In this document: positions 31,009-40,176 of the stretch, one piece after another | How the letters are laid out: every line of letters starts with the position of its first letter | Numbering within the stretch: the first letter of the stretch is position 1 | Assembly: GCF_003173035.1 (NCBI RefSeq) | Contig: NZ_QGLE01000001.1 | Coordinates: 310,001 to 374,000, forward strand | Reading direction: 5' to 3' | Length of the DNA stretch: 64,000 nt | From: Zavarzinia aquatilis | GTDB taxonomy: Bacteria > Pseudomonadota > Alphaproteobacteria > Zavarziniales > Zavarziniaceae | Position numbers and translations under genes: made by a program | Notes under the pieces: model-generated | The model's database searches: none | Seen by the model: only the letters and a program-made list of their open reading frames with translations | Told to the model about the DNA's origin: nothing

Positions 31009-31392
31009 ATGCTCGACCGGCTGCATCATGTCGCGATCATCTGCGGCGATTACGCCCGCTCCCGCCATTTCTATACCGAGGTGCTGGGCCTGCCGGTGAT
31101 CCGCGAGGTCTGGCGCGAGGCGAGGCGTTCGTGGAAATGCGATCTCGCCGTCGGCCGTCACGCCATGATCGAGCTGTTCTCCTTCCCGGGCGCCCCCGCG
31201 CGGCCCAGCCGGCCGGAAGCGCAGGGCCTGCGCCACCTCGCCTTCGCGGTCGAGAGCCTCGAGCCGGTGATCGAACGGCTGACCGCGGCCGGCATCGCGG
31301 TCGAGCCGGTCCGGGTCGACGAATACACGGGAAGGCGTTTCACCTTCTTCGCCGACCCGGACGATCTGCCCCTCGAGCTTTACGAGGACTGA
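31009..31392 (+). CDS. VOC-family protein, GloA2/YaeR-like
   Basis: Single vicinal-oxygen-chelate unit of 127 residues, probably a dimer. The four metal positions can be assigned: His7 in LHHVAI, Glu55 in IELFSF, His76 in LRHLAF and Glu123 in LELYE. The run [17 protein letters not shown] is close to YaeR, a lactoylglutathione-lyase relative of unknown substrate. ACAGGGGGG precedes the ATG. Its last 13 nt overlap the 3' end of the convergent metal ATPase gene. Confidence 0.82.
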   Translation: MLDRLHHVAIICGDYARSRHFYTEVLGLPVIREVWREARRSWKCDLAVGRHAMIELFSFPGAPARPSRPEAQGLRHLAFAVESLEPVIERLTAAGIAVEPVRVDEYTGRRFTFFADPDDLPLELYED

Positions 31393-33584
31393 GGGAAGCG
31401 GAAGCGCAGCAGGCGTAGCGCGTTCAGGGTAACGACCACCGTCGCCCCGGTATCCGCCATCACCGCGATCCACATGCCGGTGAGGCCAAGGACGGTGGTG
31501 ACCAGGAAGATCGCTTTCGCCCCCAGCGCGATGGCGACATTGGCGTGGACATTGCGCAGGGTCGCGCGCGACAGGGCGACCAGATCGGCGACACCGCCCA
31601 CCCGGTTGTGCAGCAGCGCGGCATCGGCGGCTTCGAGCGCGACATCGGTGCCCCCGCCCATGGCGATGCCGACGCTGGCGGCGGCGAGGGCGGGGGCATC
31701 GTTGATGCCGTCGCCGACCTTGCCGACGGGGCCCGAGCCATTGGCGCCCAGTTCGCGCACGATGCGGGCCTTGTCCTCGGGCATCAGTTCGGCATGGGCC
31801 GTGATGCCGAGCGCGCCGGCGATGGCGTCGGCGGTGCGCCGGTTGTCGCCGGTCAGCATGACGCCGGAAATGCCCATGGCCTTCAGCCGGGCGAGGCCTT
31901 CGCGGGCATCGGCGCGGGCTTCGTCGCGGAGCGCGATCAGGCCGAGGGCGACACCCCCTTCGACGAGAACGGCCACGGTCTTGCCCTCGGCCTCCAGCGC
32001 CGCGGTCACGGCGGGGTCGAGGGCGGGCGCCCGTTCCGCCGCCGCGCGCGGCTGGCCGAGGAAGAGGGCGCGGCCGCCGACCGTGCCGGTCACGCCCTTG
32101 CCGGGCAGGGCCGCGACATCGCTCGCGGGCGGCAGGGCGCCTGTTCCCGCCGCGCCGAGGATGGCGAGGGCGAGGGGATGACTCGACCCGACCTCCAGCG
32201 CGGCGGCGAGGCTTAGCACTTCCTCCTTCCCGGCGGCGAGGGGGACGACGTCGGTGACCACGGGCTTGCCCGCGGTCAGCGTGCCGGTCTTGTCGAAGGC
32301 GATGGTCTTCAGCTTGCCGAGGGCTTCAAGCACGCCGCCGCCCTTGATCAGCAAGCCGCGCCGCGCGCCCGCCGACAGGCCGGCGGCGATGGCGGCCGGG
32401 GTCGAGATGACGAGGGCGCAGGGGCAGGCGATCAGCAGCAGGGCAAGGGCGCGGTAGACCCAGGTGCCCCAGTCCTGCCCGAGCGCCAGCGGCGGCACCA
32501 CGGCGACGAGAAGGGCAATGCCGACCACGGCCGGCATGTAGATGCGGGCGAAACGGTCGATGAAACGGGCGACCGGGGCGCGGGCTTCCTGCGCTTCCTC
32601 GACCAGGCGGATGATGCGGGCGATCGTATTGTCGCTGGCGTCCCGCTCGATGCGGACCCGCAGCACGGCACCGCCGTTGATCGAACCGGCGAAAACCGGA
32701 TCGCCGGGCGCCTTGGCGCGGGGCACGGATTCGCCATTCACCGGCGATTCGTCGACCTCCGACATGCCGTCGACCACGGCGCCGTCGGACGGGATACGGT
32801 CGCCGGGTCGGACCAGGACCAGGTCGCCCGGGCGCAGCTCCGAGGCCGGCACTTCGCGCGTGGCCTCTCCTTCGATGCGGAGCGCGGTCTTGGGCGAGAG
32901 TTCGGCCAGCGCGGAAATCGACTGCCGGGCCTTCGCGGCGGCAAAGCCTTCCAGCACCTCGCCGACGGCGAAGAGGAAGACGACGACCGCCGCTTCCTCG
33001 CCCGCGTCGATGGCGAGAGCGCCAAGGGCGGCGATGGTCATCAGCATCTCGATGGTGAAGATCGAGCCGGAGGTCGCGGCCGCGAAGGCCCGCCGCGCCA
33101 CCGGAATCAGCGCGAGGACCGTCGCGGCACCGAAGGCATAGCGACCGAAAGCGGGGGCGAACTGGTCGACCAGCATGGCCGCGGCCAGCAGGACGCCGGC
33201 CCCGATGACCAGTCGGCCCTTGCCCGTGCGCCACCAGGGCTTGCCGGCATCGGCCGGATCGTCATGGTCGTGATGATCGTGGTCGTGGTCGTGGTCATGG
33301 TCATGATCGTGGCCATCGTGCTGCTCGTGCTTGTGGCCGCTGCTGCCATGGTCGTGGGCGTCGCCCTCGATCACCTGGAAGCCGAGACGACGAATCGCCG
33401 CCTGCATGTCGGGCAGGGAGGGGGGCGCGCCATCCTCGGTCACGGTCACGGTGCCGCCAGTCACGCTGACATTCACCTCGCCGACACCGGGCAGCCGCTT
33501 CAGTGCGTTTTCGATCTTGATCGCGCAGCTCGCGCAATCCATGCCCTCGACTTTCAAACGATGTCGAGCGAGGCCCTTGTCCAT
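31380..33584 (-). CDS. Heavy-metal P1B-type ATPase (Zn/Cd/Pb export, ZntA-like)
   Basis: Inner-membrane pump of 734 residues that exports soft divalent metals using ATP. The N-terminal HMA domain has GMDCASC at 14-20. A His/Asp-rich linker runs about 77-109 with eleven or more His residues. The membrane metal site CPC is at 387-389, the phosphorylation motif DKTGT at 431-435, and HP, TGDN and [10 protein letters not shown] follow. CPC with this HMA type fits Zn/Cd/Pb rather than copper. The divergent MerR gene starts 74 nt away across a MerR-type promoter. The long His run may buffer zinc. Confidence 0.94.
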   Translation of the reverse strand: MDKGLARHRLKVEGMDCASCAIKIENALKRLPGVGEVNVSVTGGTVTVTEDGAPPSLPDMQAAIRRLGFQVIEGDAHDHGSSGHKHEQHDGHDHDHDHDHDHDHHDHDDPADAGKPWWRTGKGRLVIGAGVLLAAAMLVDQFAPAFGRYAFGAATVLALIPVARRAFAAATSGSIFTIEMLMTIAALGALAIDAGEEAAVVVFLFAVGEVLEGFAAAKARQSISALAELSPKTALRIEGEATREVPASELRPGDLVLVRPGDRIPSDGAVVDGMSEVDESPVNGESVPRAKAPGDPVFAGSINGGAVLRVRIERDASDNTIARIIRLVEEAQEARAPVARFIDRFARIYMPAVVGIALLVAVVPPLALGQDWGTWVYRALALLLIACPCALVISTPAAIAAGLSAGARRGLLIKGGGVLEALGKLKTIAFDKTGTLTAGKPVVTDVVPLAAGKEEVLSLAAALEVGSSHPLALAILGAAGTGALPPASDVAALPGKGVTGTVGGRALFLGQPRAAAERAPALDPAVTAALEAEGKTVAVLVEGGVALGLIALRDEARADAREGLARLKAMGISGVMLTGDNRRTADAIAGALGITAHAELMPEDKARIVRELGANGSGPVGKVGDGINDAPALAAASVGIAMGGGTDVALEAADAALLHNRVGGVADLVALSRATLRNVHANVAIALGAKAIFLVTTVLGLTGMWIAVMADTGATVVVTLNALRLLRFRFPQSS

Positions 33585-33614
33585 GACGTCAATCCTTCAC
33601 ATCTAGTGGACATG

Positions 33615-33645
33615 ACCATGGAACCTAAAGCCACTAGAGCTACAA
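33615..33645 (-). promoter_or_regulatory. MerR-type promoter/operator for the metal ATPase
   Basis: Read on the minus strand: TTGTAG (-35, 33645-33640), a 19-bp spacer holding CTCTAGTGGCTTTAGGTTC, then CATGGT (-10, 33620-33615). A 19-bp spacer with a CTNTAGTNGCTNTAG core is the hallmark of metal-responsive MerR operators of the CadR/PbrR/ZntR kind. It lies in the divergent gap next to the MerR gene. Confidence 0.65.
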
Positions 33646-33658
33646 GAGGAAAATCGCG

Positions 33659-34102
33659 ATGACGAAAATGGCGGAAATCCGGGACCTCGCCATCGGCGAT
33701 CTGGCAAAGCGGACCGACACGAAGGTGCAGACCATCCGCTATTACGAGGAGATCGGTCTCTTGCCGGCGCCCACCCGCAGCCTCGGCAACCAGCGGGTCT
33801 ATGGCGAGAGCAGCCTGCGCCGCCTCGCCTTCATCCGCCATGCCCGCGATCTCGGCTTCTCCATCGACGCCATCCGCGAGCTGCTGAAACTGTCCGACCA
33901 TCCGGATCTGCCCTGCGATGACGCCGACGGCATCGCCCGCCGCCACCTCGACGAGGTGGAAGACCGGATCAAGCGCCTGCGCGCCCTCGAAAAGGAATTG
34001 AAGCGGATGCTGGCCGAACACCGCGACCACGGCGGCCGCATCGCCGACTGCAAGGTGATCGAAGTGCTGTCGGACCATTCCCTGTGCGGGCACAGCCACT
34101 GA
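33659..34102 (+). CDS. MerR-family metal-responsive regulator (CadR/ZntR-like)
   Basis: 147-residue activator, dimeric, with an N-terminal winged helix-turn-helix (IGDLAKRTDTKVQTIRYYEEIGLL, listed by its ends at about 12-35), then GNQRVY and a dimerisation helix. Candidate metal ligands are Cys86 in DLPCDD, Cys131 in IADCKV and Cys143 in SLCGHSH, with His140, His145 and His147 near the end. Three Cys in these positions are typical of Cd/Pb/Zn sensors. It is divergent from the P-type ATPase and should activate it when metal binds. AGAGGA precedes the ATG. Confidence 0.9.
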   Translation: MTKMAEIRDLAIGDLAKRTDTKVQTIRYYEEIGLLPAPTRSLGNQRVYGESSLRRLAFIRHARDLGFSIDAIRELLKLSDHPDLPCDDADGIARRHLDEVEDRIKRLRALEKELKRMLAEHRDHGGRIADCKVIEVLSDHSLCGHSH

Positions 34103-34120
34103 CCGGCCGGGCGGCTTGTA

Positions 34121-34220
34121 GCATCTTCAGGCGAAGTGGAATCCGGTTCGCCGTCCGAAGATGCGTCAAATCAAAAGGTGGAGCATCGGCGGAATGATGC
34201 TCATTCCGCCGATGCTCTAG
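34121..34220. repeat. Mosaic double-hairpin repeat after the MerR gene
   Basis: First hairpin: GCATCTTC (34121-34128) with GAAGATGC (34157-34164), plus an inner GGCGAA/TTCGCC pair around GTGGAATCCGG. Second hairpin: perfect 15-bp arms at 34181-34195 and 34203-34217 with a seven-base loop. A GAAGTGGAATCCGGTTCGCC core followed by a TCAAA spacer and a long palindrome is a known style of dispersed alphaproteobacterial intergenic repeat. The end coincides with the stop codon of the convergent RibD-like gene, and the element may terminate both transcripts. Confidence 0.75.
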
Positions 34221-34750
34221 TCCAGCCGGCGATAGGTCGCCTGGACGAGGCCGGTCGGGTAATGCCGGCTGCCCAGCAGCTGCCAGCGACCATAGGGCAC
34301 GTCGGGGCCGAACAGCGGCCTGCCCTTGCCCAGCATGACCGGCACGCGCGACAGGGTCATGTCGTCGACCATGTCCTCGGCGAGGCCCTGGCGGATCGCT
34401 TCGCCGCCGTCGAGATAGATCCGACGCGTGCCCTCGTCGCCGAGCCGCGCGACGAGAAGGGCGAGGGGGCCCTCGTAACGCTCTACCCCGTCGGGCGCGG
34501 GGCCGAGATCGCGGTGCGACAGCACGACGACGCGCTTGCCCTCGAAAGGCCAGGGATCGAAGCCCGCCACCATGTCATAGGTCTTCCGCCCCATGACGAG
34601 GGCATCGACATCGGCGATGAATTCGCCATAGCCGTAATCCTCGCCATGTTCATCCTCGACCGTGGACAGCCATTCGATACCGCCCGCCTCGGTCGCGATG
34701 AAACCGTCGAGGCTGGTGGCGATGAAGACGGAAATGCGCGGGCGGGCCAT
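34217..34750 (-). CDS. Dihydrofolate reductase-family protein (RibD C-terminal-like)
   Basis: Reductase-fold protein of 177 residues, NADPH-binding by family. It opens MARPRISVFIATSLDGFIA. VMGRKTYDMV marks the phosphate-binding region near 65, and IYLDGGEAIRQGL near 120 is typical of RibD-like standalone reductases (YyaP/YwjB type). The ATG at 34750 gives the family start; the frame continues to 34807. It converges on the MerR gene across the double-hairpin repeat, whose final base pairs include its stop codon. The true substrate is unknown; it is not the canonical folate enzyme. Confidence 0.85.
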   Translation of the reverse strand: MARPRISVFIATSLDGFIATEAGGIEWLSTVEDEHGEDYGYGEFIADVDALVMGRKTYDMVAGFDPWPFEGKRVVVLSHRDLGPAPDGVERYEGPLALLVARLGDEGTRRIYLDGGEAIRQGLAEDMVDDMTLSRVPVMLGKGRPLFGPDVPYGRWQLLGSRHYPTGLVQATYRRLD

Positions 34751-34825
34751 CGTGTCGATCCGTGTTGCCGGGGCCGCGACTTTGGGCGATTCGCGCATGG
34801 CTTCCAAGCGCGGGCTTCGCGCCGT

Positions 34826-34854
34826 TTGACTTCACCTTTCGCATCTGCGATAAA
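34826..34854 (+). promoter_or_regulatory. Candidate sigma-70 promoter for the DEAD-box helicase
   Basis: TTGACT at 34826-34831, 17-bp spacer, GATAAA at 34849-34854. Transcription would begin near 34861, giving a leader of about 190 nt before GTG 35049. An ATG at 34866, in frame with the helicase, would then be almost leaderless. The 34855-35048 stretch holds nothing else recognisable. Confidence 0.5.
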
Positions 34855-35048
34855 TCCCTGGTCGGATGAACCGGCATCAGGCGCTCCAGCCGCGTAAGGG
34901 ACCTCCTCGGTCCATCCTGTTGAGCGCAGCGATCTTCCCCCATACGTCGATGGCCCAGGCACGCGGGGCCGTTGTCAGGACCTGCCGACATTCGTGTCCG
35001 GCGCCACAGGGGCGCGGGGCGCGGCCGGCTTCACATGAAAGTGTGTCT

Positions 35049-36350
35049 GTGACTCAATTTACGGACCTCGGCCTGGCCGAGCCTCTCCTCCGCGCCCTCA
35101 AGGAAGAGGGTTACGAGACCCCGACCCCGATTCAGGCGCGCGCCATTCCTGCGCTGCTCGAAGGGCGGGATATCCTGGGTATCGCCCAGACCGGCACCGG
35201 CAAGACCGCGGCCTTCGCCCTGCCCATCCTGAACCGCCTGCTGGCCAATCCGGTGCGCCTGCAGCCGAAGACCGCCCGCGTTCTCGTGATGGCGCCGACG
35301 CGCGAACTCGCGGCGCAGATCGCCGACAGCTTCCGCGCCTATGGCCGCTTCGCCAAGATCAGCGTCGCCGTCGTCGTCGGCGGCGTGCCGCACGGCGGGC
35401 AGATCCGCGCCCTGTCGCGCGGGCTGGACGTGCTGGTCGCGACCCCGGGCCGTCTGCTCGACCATGTCGAGAGCGGTCACTGCCGCCTCGACCATACCGA
35501 GGTCGTGGTGCTGGACGAGGCCGATCACATGCTCGACCTCGGCTTCGTCGTGCCGATCCGCAAGATCATCAGCAAGCTCGCCATGCGCCGGCAGAGCCTG
35601 TTCTTCTCGGCCACCATGCCGAAGGAAATCGCTACCCTCGCGGGCGAGATGCTGCGCGATCCGGTGAAGGTCGAGGTGACCCCGGTCGCCACCACCGCCG
35701 AGCGCGTGACCCAGCAGGTCTATCTGATCGAAGGCGGCGGCAAGCGCGGCCTTCTGCTCGAAGTCCTCTCGGGCAAGGACGTCACCCGTCCCATCGTCTT
35801 CACCCGCACCAAGCGCGGCGCGGACAAGGTGGCGGAACATCTGGAAACCTACGGCATGTCGGCCGCCGCGATCCATGGCAACAAGAGCCAGGGCCAGCGC
35901 GAGCGTGCCCTCGACGGCTTCAAGTCGGGCAAGGTCCGCGTCCTCGTCGCGACCGACATCGCGGCGCGCGGCATCGACATCGACGGCATTTCCCATGTCG
36001 TCAATTTCGAGCTGCCGAATGTGCCGGAGCAATATGTCCACCGCATCGGCCGCACCGCGCGCGCCGGCAATGAAGGTGTCGCCATTTCCTTCTGCGACCG
36101 GGACGAAGTTCCCTATCTTCGCGATATCGAGAAGGTGACGCGCCAGAAGCTGCCGGTCATCGACCGCCGGGCCAATCCGAATGCCCCGGCTGAGGCCGCG
36201 CCGGCCCAGCAGCAGCGCCGTCCGCAGCAGAACCGGGGTCAGCGTCCCGGCGGCGGTCGTCCCCAGGGCCAGCCTCAGGGCCAGAAGCAGGCCCGCCCGG
36301 GCGCCGGCCGCCCGCAGGGCGAGCGCCGGCCGCAGCGGGCGCGCGGCTGA
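35049..36350 (+). CDS. DEAD-box ATP-dependent RNA helicase (RhlE type)
   Basis: RNA helicase of 433 residues for ribosome assembly or mRNA turnover. Motifs in order: Q-motif with TPIQARAIP, I AQTGTGKT, Ia PTRELAAQ, II DEAD in VVLDEADHML, III SAT, IV IVFTRT, V ATDIAARGID, VI HRIGRTAR. A Gln/Arg/Gly/Pro-rich basic tail of about 60 residues follows, suited to RNA binding. GTG 35049 (then TQFTDLGLAEP) gives the family start; GTG 35043 and ATG 34866 are in frame. A hairpin follows the stop codon. Confidence 0.92.
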   Translation: MTQFTDLGLAEPLLRALKEEGYETPTPIQARAIPALLEGRDILGIAQTGTGKTAAFALPILNRLLANPVRLQPKTARVLVMAPTRELAAQIADSFRAYGRFAKISVAVVVGGVPHGGQIRALSRGLDVLVATPGRLLDHVESGHCRLDHTEVVVLDEADHMLDLGFVVPIRKIISKLAMRRQSLFFSATMPKEIATLAGEMLRDPVKVEVTPVATTAERVTQQVYLIEGGGKRGLLLEVLSGKDVTRPIVFTRTKRGADKVAEHLETYGMSAAAIHGNKSQGQRERALDGFKSGKVRVLVATDIAARGIDIDGISHVVNFELPNVPEQYVHRIGRTARAGNEGVAISFCDRDEVPYLRDIEKVTRQKLPVIDRRANPNAPAEAAPAQQQRRPQQNRGQRPGGGRPQGQPQGQKQARPGAGRPQGERRPQRARG

Positions 36351-36367
36351 CAACGTCATGACACCGT

Positions 36368-36403
36368 CTCCCCTGTCGTGGCACCATGCCGGCGACAGGG
36401 GAG
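36368..36403 (+). terminator. Hairpin between helicase and GST-like gene
   Basis: CTCCCCTGTCG at 36368-36378 and CGACAGGGGAG at 36393-36403 form an exact 11-bp stem. The right arm contains the GGGGAGG sequence that would be the ribosome-binding site of the gene at 36411, so the structure could end the helicase transcript or limit translation of the next gene. Confidence 0.5.
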
Positions 36404-36410
36404 GTGGGCC

Positions 36411-37100
36411 ATGATCGACCTGCATCAGTTTCCGCCGGCCTGGGGCATCAACCCCAGCCCGTTCTGCCTGAAGCTCGAAACCTTTTTCCGCCTCGCCAGG
36501 GTGGACTACAGGGCGGTGGAAACGCTGCCCTTCCTCGCCCCCAAGGGCAAACTCCCCTTCATCACCGATCAGGGCACGCGCATCGCCGACAGCGCGACGA
36601 TCATCGCCCACATGAAGTCCGTCCATGGCATCGACCTCGACGCCGGGCTGGACGAGACGCAGCGGGCCCGGGCGCATCTGCTGCGCCGGACCATCGAGGA
36701 AAGCCTCTATTTCGTGCTGCTGTACGCGCGCTGGATCGACGAGGCGGGCTGGTCGGCGGCGCGCCCCGCCTTCTTTGGCGCGATGCCGCCCGGCATCCGC
36801 CATACCGTGCCGCACCTGATCCGGCGCGGCATCGGAAAGACCCTAAAGGCGCAGGGTTACGGGCGTCACGCGCCGGCCGACATCTATGCCCTCGGCATTG
36901 CCGATCTCGATGCCATCGCGGGCGCGATCACGGCAGACGGTTTTGCCGTCGCCGGGCGCCCGACGGCGGTCGATGCCACGCTCTATGCCTTCCTCTCCAG
37001 CATTCTCGATCCGCCGATCGACAATCCGCTGAAGCGTCACGCCGCCGGCCTCGCGCCGCTTGCCGCCTACCTTGAACGGATGGCGGCGGCATTGGCCTGA
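36411..37100 (+). CDS. Glutathione S-transferase-like protein
   Basis: 229 residues with an N-terminal thioredoxin-fold segment, MIDLHQFPPAWGINPSPFCL, where the PSPFCL turn sits at the usual active-site position. GKLPFITDQGTRIADSATI matches the glutathione-binding cis-Pro and Ser region. The C-terminal helical half is complete (Tom37/FAXC-like GST group). The ATG at 36411 follows GGGGAGGTGGG. It is downstream of the helicase but separated by a hairpin. The substrate is unknown. Confidence 0.78.
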   Translation: MIDLHQFPPAWGINPSPFCLKLETFFRLARVDYRAVETLPFLAPKGKLPFITDQGTRIADSATIIAHMKSVHGIDLDAGLDETQRARAHLLRRTIEESLYFVLLYARWIDEAGWSAARPAFFGAMPPGIRHTVPHLIRRGIGKTLKAQGYGRHAPADIYALGIADLDAIAGAITADGFAVAGRPTAVDATLYAFLSSILDPPIDNPLKRHAAGLAPLAAYLERMAAALA

Positions 37101-37120
37101 CTGAGGCGGCGTTTCCCCTG

Positions 37121-37205
37121 GTCGTCATGCCGGCGAAGGCCGGCATCTTGGGCCAATAAAGGCGCTTCCCCGGAGGGAGACCCCGGCTTTCGCCGGGGTG
37201 ACGAG
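37121..37205. repeat. Double-hairpin dispersed repeat (copy 1)
   Basis: GTCATGCCGGCGAAGGCCGGCAT forms a stem at 37127-37146, and CCCCGGC-TTTC-GCCGGGG forms another at 37181-37198, followed by GTGACGAG. The outer ends, CGTCATGCC and GGGGTGACG, are also complementary. A related element lies at 60012-60098. It sits between convergent GST-like and cysNC genes and may act as a bidirectional terminator. Confidence 0.7.
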
Positions 37206-37213
37206 GGTGTGGG

Positions 37214-39112
37214 TCAGATCACGCCGGCTTCGCGCAGGCGCCCGATGATCTGGTCCGCCGCCGCCTCGACCGAGAGGTCGGCCGCGGCGAGGTGGATTTC
37301 GGCGTGTTCCGGCGCCTCGTAGGGGCTGTCGATGCCGGTGAAATTCTTGATCTCGCCGCGCCGGGCCTTCTTGTAGAGACCCTTCACGTCGCGCTCCTCG
37401 GCGACCGCCAGCGGCGTGTCGACGAAGACCTCGAAGAATTCGCCCTGCTTCACCAGCTCCCGCGCCATGCGCCGCTCCGACCGGAAGGGCGAGATGAAGG
37501 AGACCATGACGATCAGCCCGGCATCGACCATCAGCTTCGAGACTTCCGCGACGCGGCGGATATTTTCCACCCGGTCGGCATCGGTGAAGCCGAGGTCCTT
37601 GTTCAGGCCATGGCGGACATTGTCGCCGTCGAGCAGATAGGTATGCCGGCCGAGGGCATAGAGCTTCTTCTCGACCATGTTGGCGATCGTGGACTTGCCG
37701 GCGCCGGAAAGGCCGGTGAACCACAGGATCGCCGGCTTCTGGCCCTTGAGTTCGGCGCGCTGGTCCTTGGCGACGTCGACCGCCTGCCAATGCACGTTCT
37801 CGGACCGGCGCAGGGCGAAATGCAGCATCCCGGCGCCAACCGTCGCATTGCTGATCCGGTCGATCATGACGAAACCGCCGGTATCGTGGTTCTCGGCGTA
37901 GGGATCGAAGGCGATGGGCCGGTCGGTCGCGACATTGACGATGCCGATCTCGTTCAGGTCCAGTTTCTTCGCCGCGAGATGTTCCAGCGTGTTGACGTTC
38001 ACCTTGTATTTCGGCTCGGTCACCGAGGCGGAAACGGTGGTCGCGCCGATCTTGAGGAGATAGGGCCGGCCGGGCAGCATGGCCGCGTCGCTCATCCAGA
38101 CGAGGGTCGCCTCGAACTGGTCGGCGACATGGGCCGGGCTGTCGGTGCGCGAGATGACATCGCCGCGCGAGATGTCGATTTCATCGGCGAGGGTCAGGGT
38201 GACCGACTGGCCGGCGACGGCGACGGGCAAGTCGCCATCGTGGGTGACGATGCGGGCGACGGTGCTGGTCTTGCCCGAGGGCTGGACGCGGATAGCATCG
38301 CCCGGACGGATTTCGCCCGAGGCGATCTGGCCGGAGAAGCCCCGGAAATCGAGGTTGGGCCGGTTCACCCATTGCACGGGCAGGCGGAAGGGGGCCTGGC
38401 GCGCCGCGTCCTCGACGTCGACGGTCTCGAGATAGCCCATCAGGCTGGGGCCGTGATACCAGGGCGTTTCCGCCGCCTCTTCCAGCATGTTCACGCCCTT
38501 GAGCGCGGACAGCGGAATGGCCGTGATGTCGGTCAGGCCGATGCGGGCGGCGAAGGCCCTGTAATCCTCGAGGATGCGCTCGAACACCGCCTTGTCGTAA
38601 TCGACGAGGTCCATCTTGTTGATGGCGAGCACGACCTTGCGGATGCCGATCAGCGAGACGAGATAGGAATGGCGCCGGGTCTGGGTCAGCACGCCCTTGC
38701 GGGCGTCGATCAGGATCACCGCGACATCGGCGGTCGAGGCGCCGGTGATCATGTTGCGGGTATACTGTTCGTGGCCCGGGGTGTCGGCGACGATGAACTT
38801 GCGCTTCTCGGTCGAGAAGAAGCGGTAGGCGACGTCGATGGTGATGCCCTGTTCCCGCTCGGCGGCGAGGCCGTCGACGAGAAGGGCGAAGTCGATGTCG
38901 CCGCCTTGCGTGCCGACTTTCTTGGAATCGCTTTCGAGGGCCGTCATCTGGTCCTCGAAGATCATCTTCGAGTCATAGAGCAGGCGGCCGATCAGGGTCG
39001 ACTTGCCGTCGTCGACCGAGCCGCAGGTGATGAAGCGCAGCAGCGACTTCTTCTCGTGGACCTTCAGGTACTGGTCGATGTCGGTCGCGATCAGGTCGGA
39101 GATGTGGGACAT
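37214..39112 (-). CDS. cysNC: Bifunctional sulfate adenylyltransferase subunit 1 / APS kinase
   Basis: Fusion of 632 residues. The N-terminal part is the CysN GTPase that drives APS synthesis with CysD: P-loop [14 protein letters not shown] near 32, [12 protein letters not shown] near 110, NKMDLVD near 164. The C-terminal part (about 445-632) is CysC, which phosphorylates APS to [20 protein letters not shown], then [15 protein letters not shown] and [13 protein letters not shown]. Fused CysN-CysC (NodQ type) is common in Alphaproteobacteria. Its ATG shares one base with the cysD stop (TGATG), so the two are co-translated. No cysH or sulfite reductase lies in the window. Confidence 0.97.
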   Translation of the reverse strand: MSHISDLIATDIDQYLKVHEKKSLLRFITCGSVDDGKSTLIGRLLYDSKMIFEDQMTALESDSKKVGTQGGDIDFALLVDGLAAEREQGITIDVAYRFFSTEKRKFIVADTPGHEQYTRNMITGASTADVAVILIDARKGVLTQTRRHSYLVSLIGIRKVVLAINKMDLVDYDKAVFERILEDYRAFAARIGLTDITAIPLSALKGVNMLEEAAETPWYHGPSLMGYLETVDVEDAARQAPFRLPVQWVNRPNLDFRGFSGQIASGEIRPGDAIRVQPSGKTSTVARIVTHDGDLPVAVAGQSVTLTLADEIDISRGDVISRTDSPAHVADQFEATLVWMSDAAMLPGRPYLLKIGATTVSASVTEPKYKVNVNTLEHLAAKKLDLNEIGIVNVATDRPIAFDPYAENHDTGGFVMIDRISNATVGAGMLHFALRRSENVHWQAVDVAKDQRAELKGQKPAILWFTGLSGAGKSTIANMVEKKLYALGRHTYLLDGDNVRHGLNKDLGFTDADRVENIRRVAEVSKLMVDAGLIVMVSFISPFRSERRMARELVKQGEFFEVFVDTPLAVAEERDVKGLYKKARRGEIKNFTGIDSPYEAPEHAEIHLAAADLSVEAAADQIIGRLREAGVI

Positions 39113-40020
39113 CAGAAGTAACCTTCCTGCTTCTTCTTTTCCATCGAGGCGGACTGGTCGTGGTCGATCATGCGGCCCTGACGCTCGGATGTCCGCGTCA
39201 GCAGCATTTCCTGAATGATGTCGGTCAGCGTGTCGGCCTCGGACTCGATGGCGCCGGTCAGCGGGTAGCAGCCGAGGGTGCGGAAGCGGACCTTCTTCAT
39301 CATCGGCGTCTCGCCGGGGTGGAGGGGCATCCGCTCGTCGTCGACCATGATCAGCGTGCCGTCACGCTCCACGACCGGCCGCTCGGCGGCGAAATAGAGC
39401 GGCACGATGGGGATCTTCTCGAGGTGGATATATTGCCAGATGTCCAACTCGGTCCAGTTCGACAGCGGGAAGACGCGGATCGACTCGCCCTTGTTCTTGC
39501 GCGTGTTGTAGAGATGCCAGAGTTCCGGCCGCTGGTTCTTCGGGTCCCAGCGATGCTGGGCCGAGCGGAAGGAGAACACCCTCTCCTTCGCGCGCGACTT
39601 TTCCTCGTCGCGCCGGGCGCCGCCGAAGGCCGCGTCGAAGCCGTATTTGTCCAGCGCCTGCTTCAACCCCTGGGTCTTCATGATGTCGGTGTGAAGGCCG
39701 CTGCCATGGACGAAGGGGCTGATGCCCATGTCGACGCCTTCCTGGTTGATATGGACGAGGAGGTCCATGCCCAGCGTCTTCGCCATCTGGTCGCGGAAAG
39801 CGATCATTTCCCGGAATTTCCACGTGGTATCGACATGGAGCAGCGGGAAGGGCGGCTTCGACGGGTAGAAGGCCTTCTGCGCCAGGTGCAGCATTACCGC
39901 GCTGTCCTTGCCGATCGAATAGAGCATGACCGGATTTTCGGTCTCCGCCACCACCTCGCGCATGATGTGGATGCTCTCGGCCTCTAGGCGCTGCAGGTGG
40001 GTCAGGGTGTCTTGGGACAC
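39112..40020 (-). CDS. cysD: Sulfate adenylyltransferase subunit 2
   Basis: Catalytic ATP-sulfurylase subunit of 302 residues, PP-loop family; makes APS from sulfate and ATP together with CysN. The loop [16 protein letters not shown] near 28 binds [23 protein letters not shown] and [15 protein letters not shown] are diagnostic. The GTG at 40020 gives exactly the length of E. coli CysD and follows GGAAG; the frame is open to 40119. It is first in a two-gene operon with cysNC. The promoter must lie in 40021-40176. Confidence 0.97.
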   Translation of the reverse strand: MSQDTLTHLQRLEAESIHIMREVVAETENPVMLYSIGKDSAVMLHLAQKAFYPSKPPFPLLHVDTTWKFREMIAFRDQMAKTLGMDLLVHINQEGVDMGISPFVHGSGLHTDIMKTQGLKQALDKYGFDAAFGGARRDEEKSRAKERVFSFRSAQHRWDPKNQRPELWHLYNTRKNKGESIRVFPLSNWTELDIWQYIHLEKIPIVPLYFAAERPVVERDGTLIMVDDERMPLHPGETPMMKKVRFRTLGCYPLTGAIESEADTLTDIIQEMLLTRTSERQGRMIDHDQSASMEKKKQEGYF

Positions 40021-40143
40021 GATGGGCTTCCGGAAATTAGATATTGGACGCTCGGCATTCGTAAAAACGGTCAAATGCCGGTTGCGCGGGAGAGAACGCC
40101 CGCCGGACGGCCGAGTCAAGCGCCGGACAGCTCGGGTTCCCGA

Positions 40144-40167
40144 TTTGGAAAATAATGATTTTCCGAA
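40144..40167. repeat. AT-rich inverted repeat between cysD and moaE
   Basis: GGAAAAT at 40147-40153 and ATTTTCC at 40158-40164 around AATG, extended by three pairs outward to 40144 and 40167 (one G-T). It lies just after the moaE stop, so it may be the moaE terminator or a regulatory site for cysD. It stands out from the GC-rich surroundings. Confidence 0.4.
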
Positions 40168-40176
40168 CGAGGGAAG

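Noticed and set aside
33270-33330. Short tandem repeat (CAT/GTC units) as a possible simple-sequence phase-variation tract
   Set aside because: Units are in triplets encoding His-Asp, so slippage would not shift the frame; it is explained by the metal-binding linker.
33264-33662. Val/Met-rich plus-strand frame that looks like a membrane peptide
   Set aside because: It is the antisense of the His/Asp-coding linker of the metal ATPase; the hydrophobic run is a by-product of GTG/ATG repeats.
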